Positions 29,765 through 42,239 of a stretch of 57,243 nucleotides of DNA are shown here, piece after piece. The stretch is from assembly GCA_000787465.1 (NCBI GenBank), contig JSYX01000009.1, positions 1-57,243 on the forward strand, given 5' to 3'. The position numbers were made by a program, and so were the translations under genes. Within the stretch, counting starts at the first letter, position 1; every line of letters begins with the position of its first letter. The notes beneath the pieces are model-generated. The model saw nothing but the letters and a program-made list of their open reading frames with translations, had not been told where the DNA came from and did no database searches. The DNA comes from Thermomucor indicae-seudaticae. Taxonomy: Eukaryota; Mucoromycota; Mucoromycetes; Mucorales; Lichtheimiaceae.

Positions 29765-32700
29765 TGTTCTTCTTCCTCTTCTTCACTGTCGGTCACTTGT
29801 TCACCGAGATCTCTTAATCGCTTCTTGTACTTTTTGATATCCATATCTTGTTCACCTATGGCTGTCCATAAGCATTACACGGAAACATGGACATTGCTTC
29901 TCTGACTTACCCATGCAAACCAATAAATCTTCTTGTTCCTTTTCCATGTTCTTTATCGTATCCTGCAATTTCGTCCGACTGGCTTCCAGCTCATTTATCT
30001 TGTTTTTCAATGTAGTCTCCTCGGTTTTCTGCAGCGGGGCGAACAGATGTCAGTTTTATTTTCTTTAAACAGGGGAGGAGCCACAGAATGGTTTATTTAC
30101 CATGGCATTCAAAGCCTGTTCGAGTTCAGACACCTTTTGCTGAAGCGATGCAATCTCATTGCTTTGCTGATCGATCGTTGCCTTGTACGATTGCTCAGTC
30201 AGAGACACAGCCGCAGCTACTTCTGCACCTGATTTTTATTTTTACGCATCACGACATGTGAATAAACCTCGGTTTTTTTGCAAGTTTCCAGACGACGTAC
30301 CTTCACGATGTTTGAAGCTTGACGGTTTCTTTTTAAACGAACGCTGAATGCTCTCTAAGCATAAAAACGTCTTTTAGTTATCAGACATGCGAACCTTGAG
30401 GTTAATTTATATATACCATAGGTGTCCTTGAAAAACTCCACAAACGCGCTGTCAAGTATTAAAGATGGCAGTGAGCCGGTAGTTTGAGATATAGATTCAT
30501 CTTCGGTCGTGATCTCCAGATACTGAGGTACGTTCTTGACCACAGCACTGTCACGTAGACGGGAGAGCACGCTGGTGAAAAGGTCTACACGGCTGGAAAA
30601 GATGGCTTGGAGTTTTTCTCTTTTTAAACCAGCTTTACATTAGCATGGGGACATGGCAAGCATCGATATGACCAGATCTATTTACCTGTCCAGAGGTGTG
30701 TTTGGGTCATTATTATATTCATAAGTAATACCAAGTAAAAACGCTGCAAGTCCTTGAACGACGGGGTCAGTTGTAGACGATTGGACTTCTTGAATCAGCT
30801 AGAGGTATCATAACATATGAGCAAAAACGATTACCAAAACCCTATCTTCTTTCAGTAAACCACGTACGAATTGGATGTGCGTGCTTTCGGAGAGAAATTG
30901 ACTAATGGATGTTGGGCTGTTGTAAAGCCAAGTACAAAGGAGACATAGATAAGCAATGGGTATCCGCGGGTTTGTCGTTGGGGTTTTGGTAGCCATCAAA
31001 AGTTGTGCGACGATATGGTGCAGTAACGGTATGGGCTCCTCTCCTACAGGCACGGTACGAAATCAATTTCTTGCTGTCTATCGCAGACCATGATCCGACA
31101 AACCTTGTTCTTCTTCGCCGAGAACAATACTACCTGCAATCTTTTTGGCTTGTTCGTTGTTCTGTATGACATGACACATTATGGTGCAGGCAAACCACAC
31201 TTTATACGGATCAGACGCTGAAAGCTCCCAGTTTTCAATCACTTCCAGTAGCAATGACCCGACAGAGAATGGTTTATCTGTGCACGGCCTGAGAGTTAGC
31301 GTTCATTTCTCATTCCATCGGTTTCTAGTAGTTTACCAGCAAACCGTGTATTGACGTTGTCCTCCGGTGGTGCAGTTAACATGGACGCCAAGACGAGCTG
31401 AGCATCTGGATTTTGTTCCATGCAGGCGCACACGGCATAAGCAGCTGCTGCGCGGCTCGAATAGCTGTACTCTGCTCCAGGATCGGCAGAAAGGGCGGCG
31501 GCAATCAAAGATACCATGGCTGGCCGAAGCAATCCCAGGGGTGCATTCGGGTCGATTTCCCCTTCAATTAACCGCGGAGGACTCGATACGACGGTCTTGG
31601 CGAACATTTCCTGGTTGGTCGTATTGGCCCTCACCAGATATGCTATAGCATACAGAGCTTCTGTGCGTACAATAGATGGGGCATTCGAGCAAATGGCCAG
31701 CTGCACAATAGGCAAAAGCGTATTGCTTTGCGCCATGACTTTTTGGTTGCTGGCTGTATTAGCACCGTCAGGCTCAGTCAGTATACGGCAGAGCTCGAGA
31801 ATGAGAACAGTATTTGCGACTTTTTGCGGCGGCCATTCTTCATATGAATAGGGCACATGGTCTGCATCGCTATCACCCACGTAGCCCAAAAGACCAGGAA
31901 TTTGCTGAATACAATTGGTTTCTCGGAAATAGATCTGTCATGATCAGCAGAAGGCTTTTAGCGGCATTGACTCCACCTGCTTTTTTGTTGTTTGACGTAC
32001 CTGATTTGATACATTGTACCGCAATAAGTTGTGCATCAACGTCAGACTATCTTGGACAATAATGCCTCCCGAAATGCCTTCCTCATCCTCAATAATGTCC
32101 AAAAGCTTTTCAAATGTTGCTTGAAATGTAACAAGTTTCTGGATCTCAGTGTTGCTTCGGGTCAACGAAATCAACAAAAGCAAGCTTTCTGCGTAAAAAG
32201 AAAGCATAAGCAGTGATATCCCCTTCAATTAAAACCAAGTGTTTCTATACCGTTTCGTATGATCTCTCGCTTGTCGCTCAGTAGATCCACAAGTCTCGTG
32301 ATGCCCATTGGACTTGTGAGGATGCACTGCTGGACGCCACTATTCCGATTGCTAGACAATGTCGCAAGAAGCTTGATTGCGCTGTATCGTACGTAAAAGT
32401 CGAACTCTTCCAGAATGTCCAGTACCAAAGAAACGTTCGTGGAATCCTGATAAAGCACACACACGCATAAAATATAGTATGCGCTCGTCTTGATCCTTTG
32501 ATATGGCCTACCTCGAGAAAGCTATCCGTGTACTTGTATCCCTTGTCGGTAGGTGCATTCTATATCGGCACACGTAAGCTTATCTTGTTATCCCACTTTC
32601 TACTTTGCAGAATAGAAAGACTTGCCTGTTTATTCACTGTGGCCAGGACGGTAAAAGTTTCGAGGAGCGATTTGCTCATGTCCACGTCCCTGTAGTCCAT

Positions 32701-33022
32701 GTGCAGGGCCTTGATCAACGCCGAGAAGCTTTTCTCGCCGACAGTCTATATACGGCCGCCCATTAGACGTTCAGAGTGATGGCATGTGCACGCGCGCGAA
32801 TAAGCGCAAGCGAGAAAGGGAGAGAGAGGAAAGAAGACCAGAAAAGCTAACCTCTGGATAATCTCGGACGAGTCCTTTCAAACCAAGTACGGCTGCTCTT
32901 CTGTCTTCCAGAAGCGTCGCTGTCTCGAGGCAATCAGCCAATTTCTGTACCGTCTCATCAACCGATTGAGGCTGGCCCTTCTCCCCTCGGATTGCAATGT
33001 AGCCTCTCGTCAGGAAATCCAT
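29761..33022 (-). CDS. Uso1/p115 vesicle tethering factor
   Basis: Fourteen exons: 33022-32852, 32745-32626, 32559-32512, 32446-32251, 32188-32001, 31934-31337, 31277-31104, 31043-30835, 30798-30686, 30619-30417, 30354-30301, 30228-30101, 30028-29911 and 29855-29761 (804 aa). The armadillo-like globular head includes TATLLEDRRAAVLGLKGLVR, LVLDILEEFDFYVRYSAIKL, SPMGITRLVDLLSDKREIIR and VQDSLTLMHNLLRYNVSNQ, closely following p115. A REKLQAIFSSR element ends the head. A short coiled coil and an acidic C-terminus (TDSEEEEEEH) follow, the latter as in p115/Uso1. The coiled coil is far shorter than in budding yeast Uso1. The protein tethers COPII vesicles to the Golgi. The intron at 32625-32560 has a GC donor (GCAAGT); no GT alternative keeps frame. 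Confidence 0.9.
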
Positions 33023-33191
33023 TTAATTACGGAAAGCCCACAAACTTTCTGTTCTGCTGGCTCGTGCTTGTCCCTCCGCCCAAATACGATTTCATTTTCC
33101 CTTTTTCCGACGGCATCAAGGCAGACGACCACAAGAGCATGTATAGACACTTTCTTTGACCTTCTTACAACTACCAATAGAGGTTTTTGTT

Positions 33192-34056
33192 TTATTGTTT
33201 TTCACCCAACTTCTTTTCTAACTTGTCAAACTCCTGTAAAGCGATTGCTTCATTTTCATCAATCACTTGTTCTACGCCCTGTACTTCTGGGATATAGTGC
33301 ATCAACATATTTTCGATGCCGTTCTTGAGTGTCACGACCGAGCTATCACATCCACGGCAGCTCCCCTTGAGCTTAAGCTTGACGATGCCATTTTCAAACC
33401 CGCGGTACTCAATATCACCACCATCCTCCTGAATGGCGGGCCGAATGCGGGTATCCAGCAACTCTTTGATCATCTGTACCTCTTCTGAATCATCCGGATG
33501 AATGGCCGTGTCGCTCGCAGCCAGATCTGCGTCGTCCAACAGAATCGGCTGCCCGGACGCAAAATGGTCCATAATTGTCGAATAAATGTCTGGCTTCATC
33601 AATTGCCACTCACTGCTCGGGTCCTTGGAAATAGTGATAAAGTCCGGTCCAAAGAACACGCCCACAACGCCGTCAATTTGGAACAGCTGTTTTGCTAATG
33701 GTGATTTCATGGCGCTGCGCATGTCAAGAAACTCGGCTGTGCCGCTGCCCATGACCTGGGTACCGGGAATAAACTTGAGCGAGTCACTGTTGGGTGTCTG
33801 TTCTGTCTGTATAAACATGGAACGCACTGCCGGAGGTGGAAAGCATAATGATAAGTGGGTCTAGTCAACTATGCTTTTCTTTTTTTCTTTTACCTTGCTG
33901 TGTGCTGAATGCCGAAAACATGAGCGGTCGCGGGCGAGCACGCCACCCGCCCAGCGATGTCAAGGTTCGCCGTAACACCGGTTGCCTTGTTCCTCGCAAG
34001 GCACATGCCGCCACTTGCTTTGTAAGGAGGTTTCTTAAAATCAATCGAGAAGCCAT
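33192..34056 (-). CDS. NFU1: NFU1-type mitochondrial iron-sulfur cluster carrier
   Basis: Two exons, 34056-33894 and 33826-33192 (265 aa). The first ~50 residues are basic and Ser/Leu/Arg-rich without acids ([20 protein letters not shown]), a mitochondrial presequence. The Nfu N-terminal domain begins [20 protein letters not shown] and continues [12 protein letters not shown]. The C-terminal NifU-like domain has [16 protein letters not shown] and the cluster-binding CRGC (Cys211, Cys214) in [10 protein letters not shown]. Length and order match NFU1, which passes 4Fe-4S clusters to enzymes such as lipoyl synthase. Lies 170 bp downstream of the Uso1 start, same strand. Confidence 0.95.
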
Positions 34057-34490
34057 GCTCTTTCGGAAGAAGTAAAAGCCGCCGGGTGCCCAATTCTGCA
34101 GTTCCGCGAAATTTCGTCATCACGTTTTCAATCGGAGACCCATACGTGACCGCTGATTTTAATTGTCCGAAAAAACTATAAAAGCAGGCGATTTCGCGGG
34201 CGCTCGAGTTTCTTTGTGCCTCTGTCCTGCAATCAGATCGGATAAATCTTTCGCCTTTTACTAAAGATTTCCGTGGCTGCGGGACGCTAAGGAGGCTACC
34301 GCCAATTTTTGGGCCAACCCAAATTTCTTCCCAAAAAGAAAAAAGGAAATGATAATGGAAAAATGAAAATGTGTAGTGCAGGACCCTAGCATTTTAACTG
34401 GGTTGTAAGTTTTATGCAAGGGTATACGAGGCAATTGATTGCCTGTGTCTTCCCTATGGCATTGTTTTTCTTTTTGTTTTCGTCGCTCGT
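34057..34490. other. Divergent intergenic region
   Basis: Promoters of NFU1 and the PPR-like gene. CTATAAAAGC near 34177-34186 is a TATA-like box in plus orientation. No gene recognised. Confidence 0.35.
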
Positions 34491-36740
34491 ATGTCCATAC
34501 CAGTGGAAGCGGCAACAGTGTTGTTTTCCCCACAACCGCTGCATGCAACCGTTCACCGAGAACGACAGCATTCGAGTTCACTTGACAAGAATCAATACCT
34601 TGAGTTCTTTAAGCGATATGATACGCCCTCCATAATAGGAGAGTTTCTTCGCGGGTGGTCGTCGCCCAGCCCGCGGCGCGAAAGTGCAGACAGTGATAGC
34701 AGTGCTGCAAGCTTTATGGAGCGACCGAGTCATCCACCGCCTGAATCCGAAGAATATCATACACCCATGGGGATCCCGATGGACGGTGAGGAGTCACGAC
34801 GGAGAGGAAGATGTGACAGTGTACAGGTCGGTCATCATATCAATGAACTTTTGTCGCATGATGAAGTCAAGGAAGCCGTGAGTGCACTCGAACAAGCGTT
34901 ACAAACGATGAATATTACGGACGTGGATCCAGAGCGGGATGTCAGCGAAGTGGCTCAGACGTATTCCAGCATGATAGAAAAACTGTGCGAGTCAAAGATG
35001 GCCAATTTGATCAATCAGATCTCTGGTTGCCCCAAGGATGCTATTGAGCAATCCATCATGTGGCGCATGTTTACCAAAGTGATAGAGTCAGGATATACTC
35101 TGGAGGTAATTCTATCCAAGAGAGAGAAAAAGAGAGAAGGCTTATGCATAGTGCTCAGCGGCCGCTCTTAGCACAACGCATATACATCTATTATCCACTT
35201 CCTGATGGATCACAAGAACAATGATCTCGCTCTGCAGGCGCTTTATGCCATGCCACGGACAAGCTGGGATTTTGAGATTTACAAGCTGGCCGTTATGCTT
35301 CATCTAATGCAGTCGCCAAAGCAAATGCAGCAAGCTGAATTACTGGTTACTGAATTTGGGAAGCCGTTCCTTGAAGTAGCTAACCCGATAGCGCCCACGG
35401 AACTGCCTCCGCTGCGCATCAAGATGCCGCTGATGGAAAATGTGACTGATCAAGACCGGTTCAAGTTATGGATGGTTTACCAGACTGCATTGTCGGACAC
35501 GGCCTGGGGTCGGGCTAAGGAAGAGTATGAGAGAAAGCGACGGCGGCAACAACAGCAAACTCAGAGCCGGAAGCGGATGAGCAACACTGCTGGCGCACTT
35601 GTGGACTGGGCGATGCGGCGGATGAGCATCGAGACGGAAGAGGAACGGATCGAAAGAGAACGCGTCGATTGGGATAATGCCATGATTTACAGGGCCTTGT
35701 CCAACAAGCAATATGAGTATGGATGGAACATCTATCTGCGGATGGGCGAGGCGGTGAATGAGTTTACGCCTAGGGTAGTCATGCACTTGTGCAGGCGCGC
35801 GTTCAGTGACACGCCCATGATGACTCACGTGTCGCGCCGAGCAGAGTGGGAGGGCCGTGCGTGGGAAGTCTATGGCCGGTTCATGTGCTCAGAATACCTC
35901 CACCCAGAAGAGCCGGAGATGCCGGGCTTCCTCAGCGACTTGTTGTCGATTACGGCTTTTAGTCCCGAGAAGCGCGAGCGGGTCCGGTACACAAAGACAC
36001 TCAGCGTGTACGACTTGCTGCAGAGACTGTCTCTCAACTCATTGCTCGGCGAGGATCAAGTCGTGGTTCCCGTCCTCTGTATGCTGTTATTTGAATGCAG
36101 AGGTGCACCGGCAACCATTATCCAGATGTGTAACAAAGCGTTTGAGATTTTTCACACCCAACGTCAGTTTAAGGCTGCCAACGCGCAACTGTCGGTTTAC
36201 TGGGCGCTGTTCGTCCTCTGTGTCAAGTCGGGTGATGTCCTGGATTTTTCCAAAGTCTTGAAATGCCTAACGCAGGACGGAGAAGGAGAAGAATGGCCAA
36301 CGTCTTTATTAGCGCCGATCCAGACCTTCCACGATCGCTATCTGGACTGTGGACAGCGAACCAATGTCCACCATTGCTACTTTCACGATTACATCTTTCA
36401 GCGCGTCAAACACACAGATGAAGAAGACGACGACGACGATGATGATCGAGACCAGATAACGATGGATGCATTTGGGTTCATCGAACTTGTGAGTAATGAA
36501 TCCGGAGAGTTTGTGCAACGAGAACGGGGAGATTTAGCCGAACCCGTTGCATTTGTCGATCATGCGGTGCACCGGCGCACCAACATTCCAGAGCCGCTGG
36601 CTGCCTTGGTCGCAAGAGCAGCAGCCATTGGTGCAGCCAAAGACGAGCAGTTGCAGCAAAGGAAGGTTTATTATACACCAAACAAGGCCAGGAGCCTTTT
36701 GCGCCATTGTCTTGACATTGTGTCCAAAAAAGACGTGTAG
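34491..36740 (+). CDS. PPR-like helical repeat protein of unknown function
   Basis: Two exons, 34491-35105 and 35172-36740 (727 aa). The N-terminus contains LFSPQPLHATVHRERQH and a Ser/Pro-rich segment. The central part shows helix pairs typical of degenerate pentatricopeptide repeats: AYTSIIHFLMDHKNNDLALQ then ALYAMP across the intron junction, YRALSNKQYEYGWNIYLRMG, and AATIIQMCNKAFEIFH-like stretches. A Q/R-rich loop interrupts one repeat, and an acidic run (HTDEEDDDDDDDRD) precedes the C-terminus. PPR-like proteins usually act in organelle RNA metabolism, but no specific orthologue was recognised, and no classic presequence is obvious because acidic residues appear early. The gene model is solid; the function is open. 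Confidence 0.7.
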
Positions 36741-37176
36741 CCAGGATCAGGTCTATAGAAGCGATGCTTGTCAGATGAACAACTGTATATCTTGGGTCAT
36801 TGTTTAACCGAGCAATTGAAGAATGGCTCCATGGCTGGTTTGCTCTGTTGGATTGGATTTTCCTGTTCTTCTGCAAAAAAGGATTGGTCTGAGATCCCGT
36901 GGGTTACACTAGTTTCCGCCTCCATACAGATGGATTTGACCATGTCTGTTAACGATGCGGGAGAGGATCAAGAAGGCATTCGGTTAACCCTGCATAAGAA
37001 AGAGGGAAAGGAAAAAAGAGGGCTTTTTTGTGATAAGCTTGGTTGGTGTGAGCACTCTTTTTTTTCACACGTGAGATAGCACGAATACACAACGCTTTTC
37101 GCGCTTCCCTTTTTTACCCCATCCCTCACACCTCCTTTAGACTTTTTTCTTCTCTCTTATCCTTTGTTGTTTCAGC
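36741..37176. other. Intergenic region before the PPZ gene
   Basis: Ends in a pyrimidine-rich promoter tract (TTTTTTCTTCTCTCTTATCC near 37143-37162). No gene recognised. Confidence 0.35.
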
Positions 37177-38725
37177 ATGGGCAATGTACCGTCAAAGAAA
37201 CGAAAAGAACGTCCGAGCGTAATCCGAGCCGATGTGCCTGACAATGAATACTCCAATTCGACTGCAGCCTCAGTCAATTCCATACTCGTCAATAGCTCTC
37301 TTCAGAAACAACAGCAGCCGTCGTCCGCGCCGTTACCCACTGTACAGAATGCTTTCCAATACCCCAACAGCCGTGAGCAGCAGCAGATCCAGGCCAACGA
37401 ACAGTCCGTTTCATCCACCCAAGATTTGAATCAGCTCACATTCACCTCTCAGAACCAGCTCACGGCGACGTCGATTCGGTCGATAGGACGCAACCTTGAT
37501 ATCGACGAATGTATTGCTCGCCTGCTTGCGGTTGGTTCAACCAGTAAAATATCCAAACTCCCGTTTAAAAACTCGGAAATCGTAGCGATTTGCCGAGCCG
37601 CTCAAGAAGTTTTCATGAGTCAACCAGTGAGTCACTTTGGCCCTTCACCGGCGCCAAACACCTCTGATTGATTTGTTATCGTGTTAGACCTTGATTGAAC
37701 TTAATCCCCCTGTCAAGATCTTGGGCGATGTTCATGGACAGTATCACGATCTGATCCGGTTGTTCAATATGGTAAGGGGATCGACAGGGCGGAAAGAAGC
37801 GTGGAGGAATAACAATAAGTTTAGGGCGGTTTTCCCCCTGAATCAAATTACCTGTTCCTCGGTGACTATGTGGACCGCGGAAAGCAAAGTCTGGAGACGA
37901 TCTTGTTGTTGTTTTGCTACAAGATCAAGTATCCTGAAAACTTCTTTCTGCTTCGCGGCAACCATGAGTGCGCAAATGTAACACGCGGTATGTCCTAACT
38001 TTTTAAGGGGAATTGTCGCGGAAATGAGCTGATCTTTTTCTTGCCGACTTAGTATATGGATTCTATGACGAATGCAAACGGCGAACCAACGTCAAGATAT
38101 GGAAAACGTTCGTTGATGTGTTTAATACCTTACCGATCGCAGCGCTTGTCGCAAGCAAGATATTCTGTGTTCATGGTGGACTCAGTCCTTCGCTGCATTC
38201 GCTGGACGACGTTCGAAACATTATCCGGCCTACAGACGTGCCAGAATACGGGCTGCTAAATGACCTTTTATGGTCTGATCCGTCGGATTCGGTCGTCGAA
38301 TGGGAAGATAATGAACGTGGAGTATCATACTGTTTCGGAAAGCGTGTCGTCAATGAATTCCTGGCGAAGCACGACTTGGATCTGGTTTGCAGAGCACACA
38401 TGGTCGTTGAGGACGGATACGAGTTCTTCAACGATCGCACACTTGTCACCGTGTTTTCGGCGCCAAACTATTGCGGTGAATTTGATAACTTTGGTGCCAT
38501 CATGAGCATCAATGAAGATCTCTTGTGCAGCTTTGAACTGTTGACACCCACTGAACATCCCTCTTCCCGAACATCGGCACTCTACAAATCACAGACCAAA
38601 GGAGGACGGCGACCAAGGTAAGTCAACCACCAGATGCTACTCCCCACTGGCATATATCTAACTTGCCTTTTAGTCCTCCTATGCTTGATCCCCTAACCCC
38701 ACCACAAGAACAAAGTGTTGCATGA
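37177..38725 (+). CDS. PPZ-type Ser/Thr protein phosphatase, N-myristoylated
   Basis: Five exons, 37177-37626, 37688-37771, 37825-37987, 38053-38617 and 38674-38725 (437 aa). The start MGNVPSKK is a classic N-myristoylation signal, followed by ~95 disordered S/Q-rich residues, the architecture of fungal PPZ phosphatases. The catalytic domain carries [90 protein letters not shown] and [14 protein letters not shown], with all metal ligands of the PP1 family present. In yeasts PPZ controls cation homeostasis, cell wall integrity and cell cycle. The C-terminal tail is short (TPPQEQSVA). Introns conserve frame throughout. Confidence 0.95.
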
Positions 38726-38999
38726 CCGCTGTTTTGCGCCTGTCCCGCTTGTCTACCCCTCTTTCCCCGCGAACGTTAAACTTTCCAACTCGTATATCTC
38801 GTTACTATACTTGTCTCTTTCGTTTACTCTATTAAACAATTTACCAGATCAATACATGTCTTGGATTATCTGCGACAAAGGTCCATTATCAAAAGCGACT
38901 TGTCGCTTTTCGGGTAGTAGTATTATTAGAGGGAGGATTACATCTAATGTTATCAATAGGTATATTACTTAAGCGTACAAAAACACGAAGGGTGAGGAA

Positions 39000-41969
39000 T
39001 TAGAACATTTCGTCATGATTAGGACACTCTTCGGTTGGATGCGATCCAAAGACGTCACAATTAACGCAGTACTATCAAACGGGGGGGAATGAGTTTCCAT
39101 GTCAAATTGACAGACAACCCGCGCAGACATACCGAGTTGAGGGGATTTTGTTGTTGTTGGGTATCATCGGATGCAACATGAAGAAAGGCTGTACAGCTTA
39201 GGACATCATGGCCATAGACTTCACATATTTCACAATAGACTTGTTGTTGGCTAAAGCGAAAAGAGACCGGAGAAACAGGCGTCATGGGACTACTGAACCT
39301 TCTTGAATCTCGTTTGATCTGATCTTCGAGTTGTTTGCGACGTTCGCGTTCGGTTTCAAGGGCGTTCTCGAGCTGTTTGATCTTTGAGCAACTGTACTCC
39401 TGCAGTTTAGCGATTTGCTGGATCCATTCCTCTTTGGTGTTACCGTGATCCTGTATCATTCCTTGGAGGTTATCATAGGCATCCTTGAGCTCTGCGCTGC
39501 CTGCCGCCGTCTGGCGTTCGGTCAATGTTCCTCTGCGTATGGCGTCAGCCAATTCGCGCTCCAGCTTGGCGACCGTTTGCTTGAGCTGGTCCCGTTCTTC
39601 TTGAGTTTCGAGCAAGGCCTGGGTGGTCATGTTGGCATCGTCCATGACCCGTCGTTTGTCCTTGATCTCCGCCTCGAGCTCCTGCTGCAATGTCTCGTAC
39701 TCCCGATTGGTCTTGCGATGGAGAAGGGCCACTTGGCCCCGTACCTGCTCCAGTTCCGCCCCCAGATGCTTGTTTGCGAGGCGTTCCTTTTCGAGCTCCT
39801 CAGTGGCAATGGCCAGCTGCTCTTGCAAACGCCGTTGCGAATCATTCACGAACGGTTGTTCTTGTTCTTCCTCGATCATTATGGACTGCAGGAAATCGCG
39901 TTCATGCTGGGCCAGCCACCGTTCCAGTTGAGCCAATTGCGCGTCTTTGGCCTCCAGGGCCTGTCTGTGCTCCTGCTCCAGCTGCGCGACCGAGGCTTCG
40001 TACGCTTTGAGTGCGTCCAGGCTGGCTTTGCGGAGGTCTTCGCATTCGCGCTCGAGTTGGGCTGTGGTCTGATCGCGCTCGGCCAGCGCGTTGCGCAGCT
40101 GCTCCATTTGGGCTGCGTGCTGCCGCATCTCGGCCTCGTGGCTCGCCTGTGCGTCGCTGTTGAGGGTCTGCAGCTCGACGATCCGCCGGTCCAGCTTGTC
40201 GATCCGCTGCTGCTGCTGCTCAATAAGCTCCTGTTGCGCACGGGACACGTCTGTCTGCCGTGTGAGCGTCTCGCGCTCCTTTTCGGAGGCCCGCAGTGCT
40301 TGGCCGAGCCGCTCAATCTCGCGCTGCTGCTCCTTGATCTGAATAGCATAGCTCTCCTTGGTCGATACGATTCGCTCCCAGGCTGCTTCCCGGCCATCCA
40401 TTTCGCGGCACAACTTTTCCTTTTCCCGACGCGATTCCTCGAGCAGCTCCTGCATACGTGCAAGCTCGTTGTCTAAGTCTTCATCAGCTGGTCGATGGAT
40501 GCTGTGCTTGGTGCGCCGAGTGGTCGTGGACCGGCTCGTGGTCAAAGGCGGTTTGTCTTTTCGCGCGACAGTGGATCGGGTTGACACGGGCGTGGTTTGA
40601 GGGACATAAGTCGATCGTTGCTTGGTGCTGGTGGTGGTGGTTTCTGTGAGCCTGCTCAGAGTTTCAGATTTGGGACGTTTCTTTTCGGTGGTGGAAGAAG
40701 TAGTCGTGCTTTTACTTTTCTGTAGTTTCTCGGTGACGGAAGAAGTAGTCGTGCTTTTGCTTTTCTGCACTTTCTCTGTGACGGAAGAAATGGCTGTGCT
40801 TTTGCTTTTCTGTACTTTCTCGGTGACGGAAGAAGAAGTGGTGGTGCTTTTACTTCTCTTTTGTTTGTCGGTGGTGGAAGAAATGGCCGTGCTTTTACTC
40901 TTCTGTAACTTTTCGGTCACGGAAGAAGAAACGGCAGTGCTTTTACTCTTCTGCGGTTTCTCGGCGACGGAAGAAACGACGGGCCTTTTAGTTTTCCGTT
41001 GCTTTTCGGTGGCGGAAGAAGAGACAGCCGTGCTTTTGCTTTTCTGTAGCTTTTCGGTGGCGGAAGAAGTGGCTGTACTTTTGGTTTTCTGTGGTTTCTC
41101 GGCGGCAGAATTAGTGATATTACTTTTCTGTATCTTTTCTTTGGGTTGCTTTTTTGGAATAGCCCCTCGTTTGTTGGCACAGCACCCTGACGAAGCACAA
41201 GTGCGGGCAGTTCTGGGTTTGCTGGAATCAGGGTCCGATGATGCTACTCGTCCTGTGCGGCAAGCGTCCTTCCTGGCTGATTTCTTCCTTTCTGTACGTG
41301 TGATAGGTTCGGGTTCTTCGTCGCCATCATCATCAGGGAGAGGGGTTACTTTGGATGCCAGGACAAAAAGACCGGTATGCTCTGGACATCTAAAATACCG
41401 AACCCTGCAAAGAATAAATGATGAATACAATAAGTTCCATTTTTAATGAAACAGCACGAGGAGGAGGTGGAGGGGTAGGCTGATTATGAAAATACAATAA
41501 TGGCATTCGCCAGGGTTTATTCGATAAGCGTGAAACGGAGAGACAGAAATAGAGAGCAAACTTACCCCTGAACGCTACCATCGTTTTTGCCTGCACCTTC
41601 CAGATCCAGCTCAATGCCAGCCCAGATACCAGGCTTGAAGCGGGTTTCTCCCAGGTACCGCAGAGTGCCAATGACATACAGACTAGGTACAATGACTTTG
41701 GTACCGATCGTCAAGGTTGCTTTAGTCGAAGATGACGGTTCGTCTTCCTGAGTGTTGAAGCTGGTGGAAGACGAGAGTCGTGCTGAGTCAAAGCTGCCGT
41801 TCGTTGTAGCCGAAGACGAGCAAGAGGATGTTATAGGATAAGATAGATCGGTTAATGTTCCATTGTCTGTAGCACCAATGCCGCCGCATGGTGATGACGA
41901 TGCACTGGTTCTGTTGTCACGGACAACACTGGGCCGAGCAATTCTGCTAATGCTGCTACGACTGGACAT
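39000..41969 (-). CDS. CLIP-170 homologue (CAP-Gly, coiled coil, two zinc knuckles)
   Basis: Three exons, 41969-41566, 41404-39133 and 39071-39000 (915 aa; an upstream in-frame ATG at 42002 would add 11). A Ser-rich N-terminus precedes one CAP-Gly domain (IGTKVIVPSLYVIGTLRYLG, FKPGIWAGIELD, then RCPEHTGLFVLASKV across the intron). Next are basic S/T-rich tandem repeats (see 40665-41145), a coiled coil of about 400 residues, and two C-terminal CCHC knuckles: YCEICEVYGHDVLSC in exon 2 and YCVNCDVFGSHPTEEC in exon 3. The protein ends PNHDEMF, as CLIP-170 does. Without the last intron the frame would run on into an unrelated tail, so the second knuckle decides the model. CLIP-170 binds growing microtubule ends with EB1 (11017-12240) and recruits dynactin. 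Confidence 0.92.
40665..41145 (-). repeat. Coding tandem repeat, about ten 15-16-residue units
   Basis: Within the CLIP-170 homologue, 45-48-bp units encode variants of VTEKLQKSKSTTTSS (for example ATEKLQKSKSTAVSSS, VTEKVQKSKSTAISS, TTDKQKRSKSTTTSS). The basic, Ser/Thr-rich composition matches the serine-rich microtubule-binding segment next to the CAP-Gly domain in CLIPs. Copy number is likely variable between strains. Confidence 0.85.
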
Positions 41970-42239
41970 TGATGATGGGAAGTGACAAAAAAGAGGTGTC
42001 ATTTTATAAAATCGAGGAGCAACCCCACGAGTATCAGACAAAAAAATAGGAGTAAGGGAAAAAATATTTCAGGATGCATACAGGATGCGGCATGAGAAGC
42101 ACACGAAACGTGTGGTAAGTCGGTTAATGAAGGCTTTTGCATGACAACCTAAATCAGTGTAACTTCGTTATTTTCTTGCTAAACGAAAATATCGGATTGG
42201 GGAGGGATACAGAGAGATATTCGATGCTGCGTATAGGAT

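Noticed and set aside
39415..40476. Long plus-strand open frame opposite the CLIP-170 coiled coil
   Set aside because: Shadow of a biased coding region; no family resemblance, and the minus-strand protein has clear domains at both ends.
40622..41446. Long plus-strand open frame rich in V/L/F
   Set aside because: It is the exact antisense of the CLIP-170 tandem repeats; its repetitiveness comes from the coding strand.
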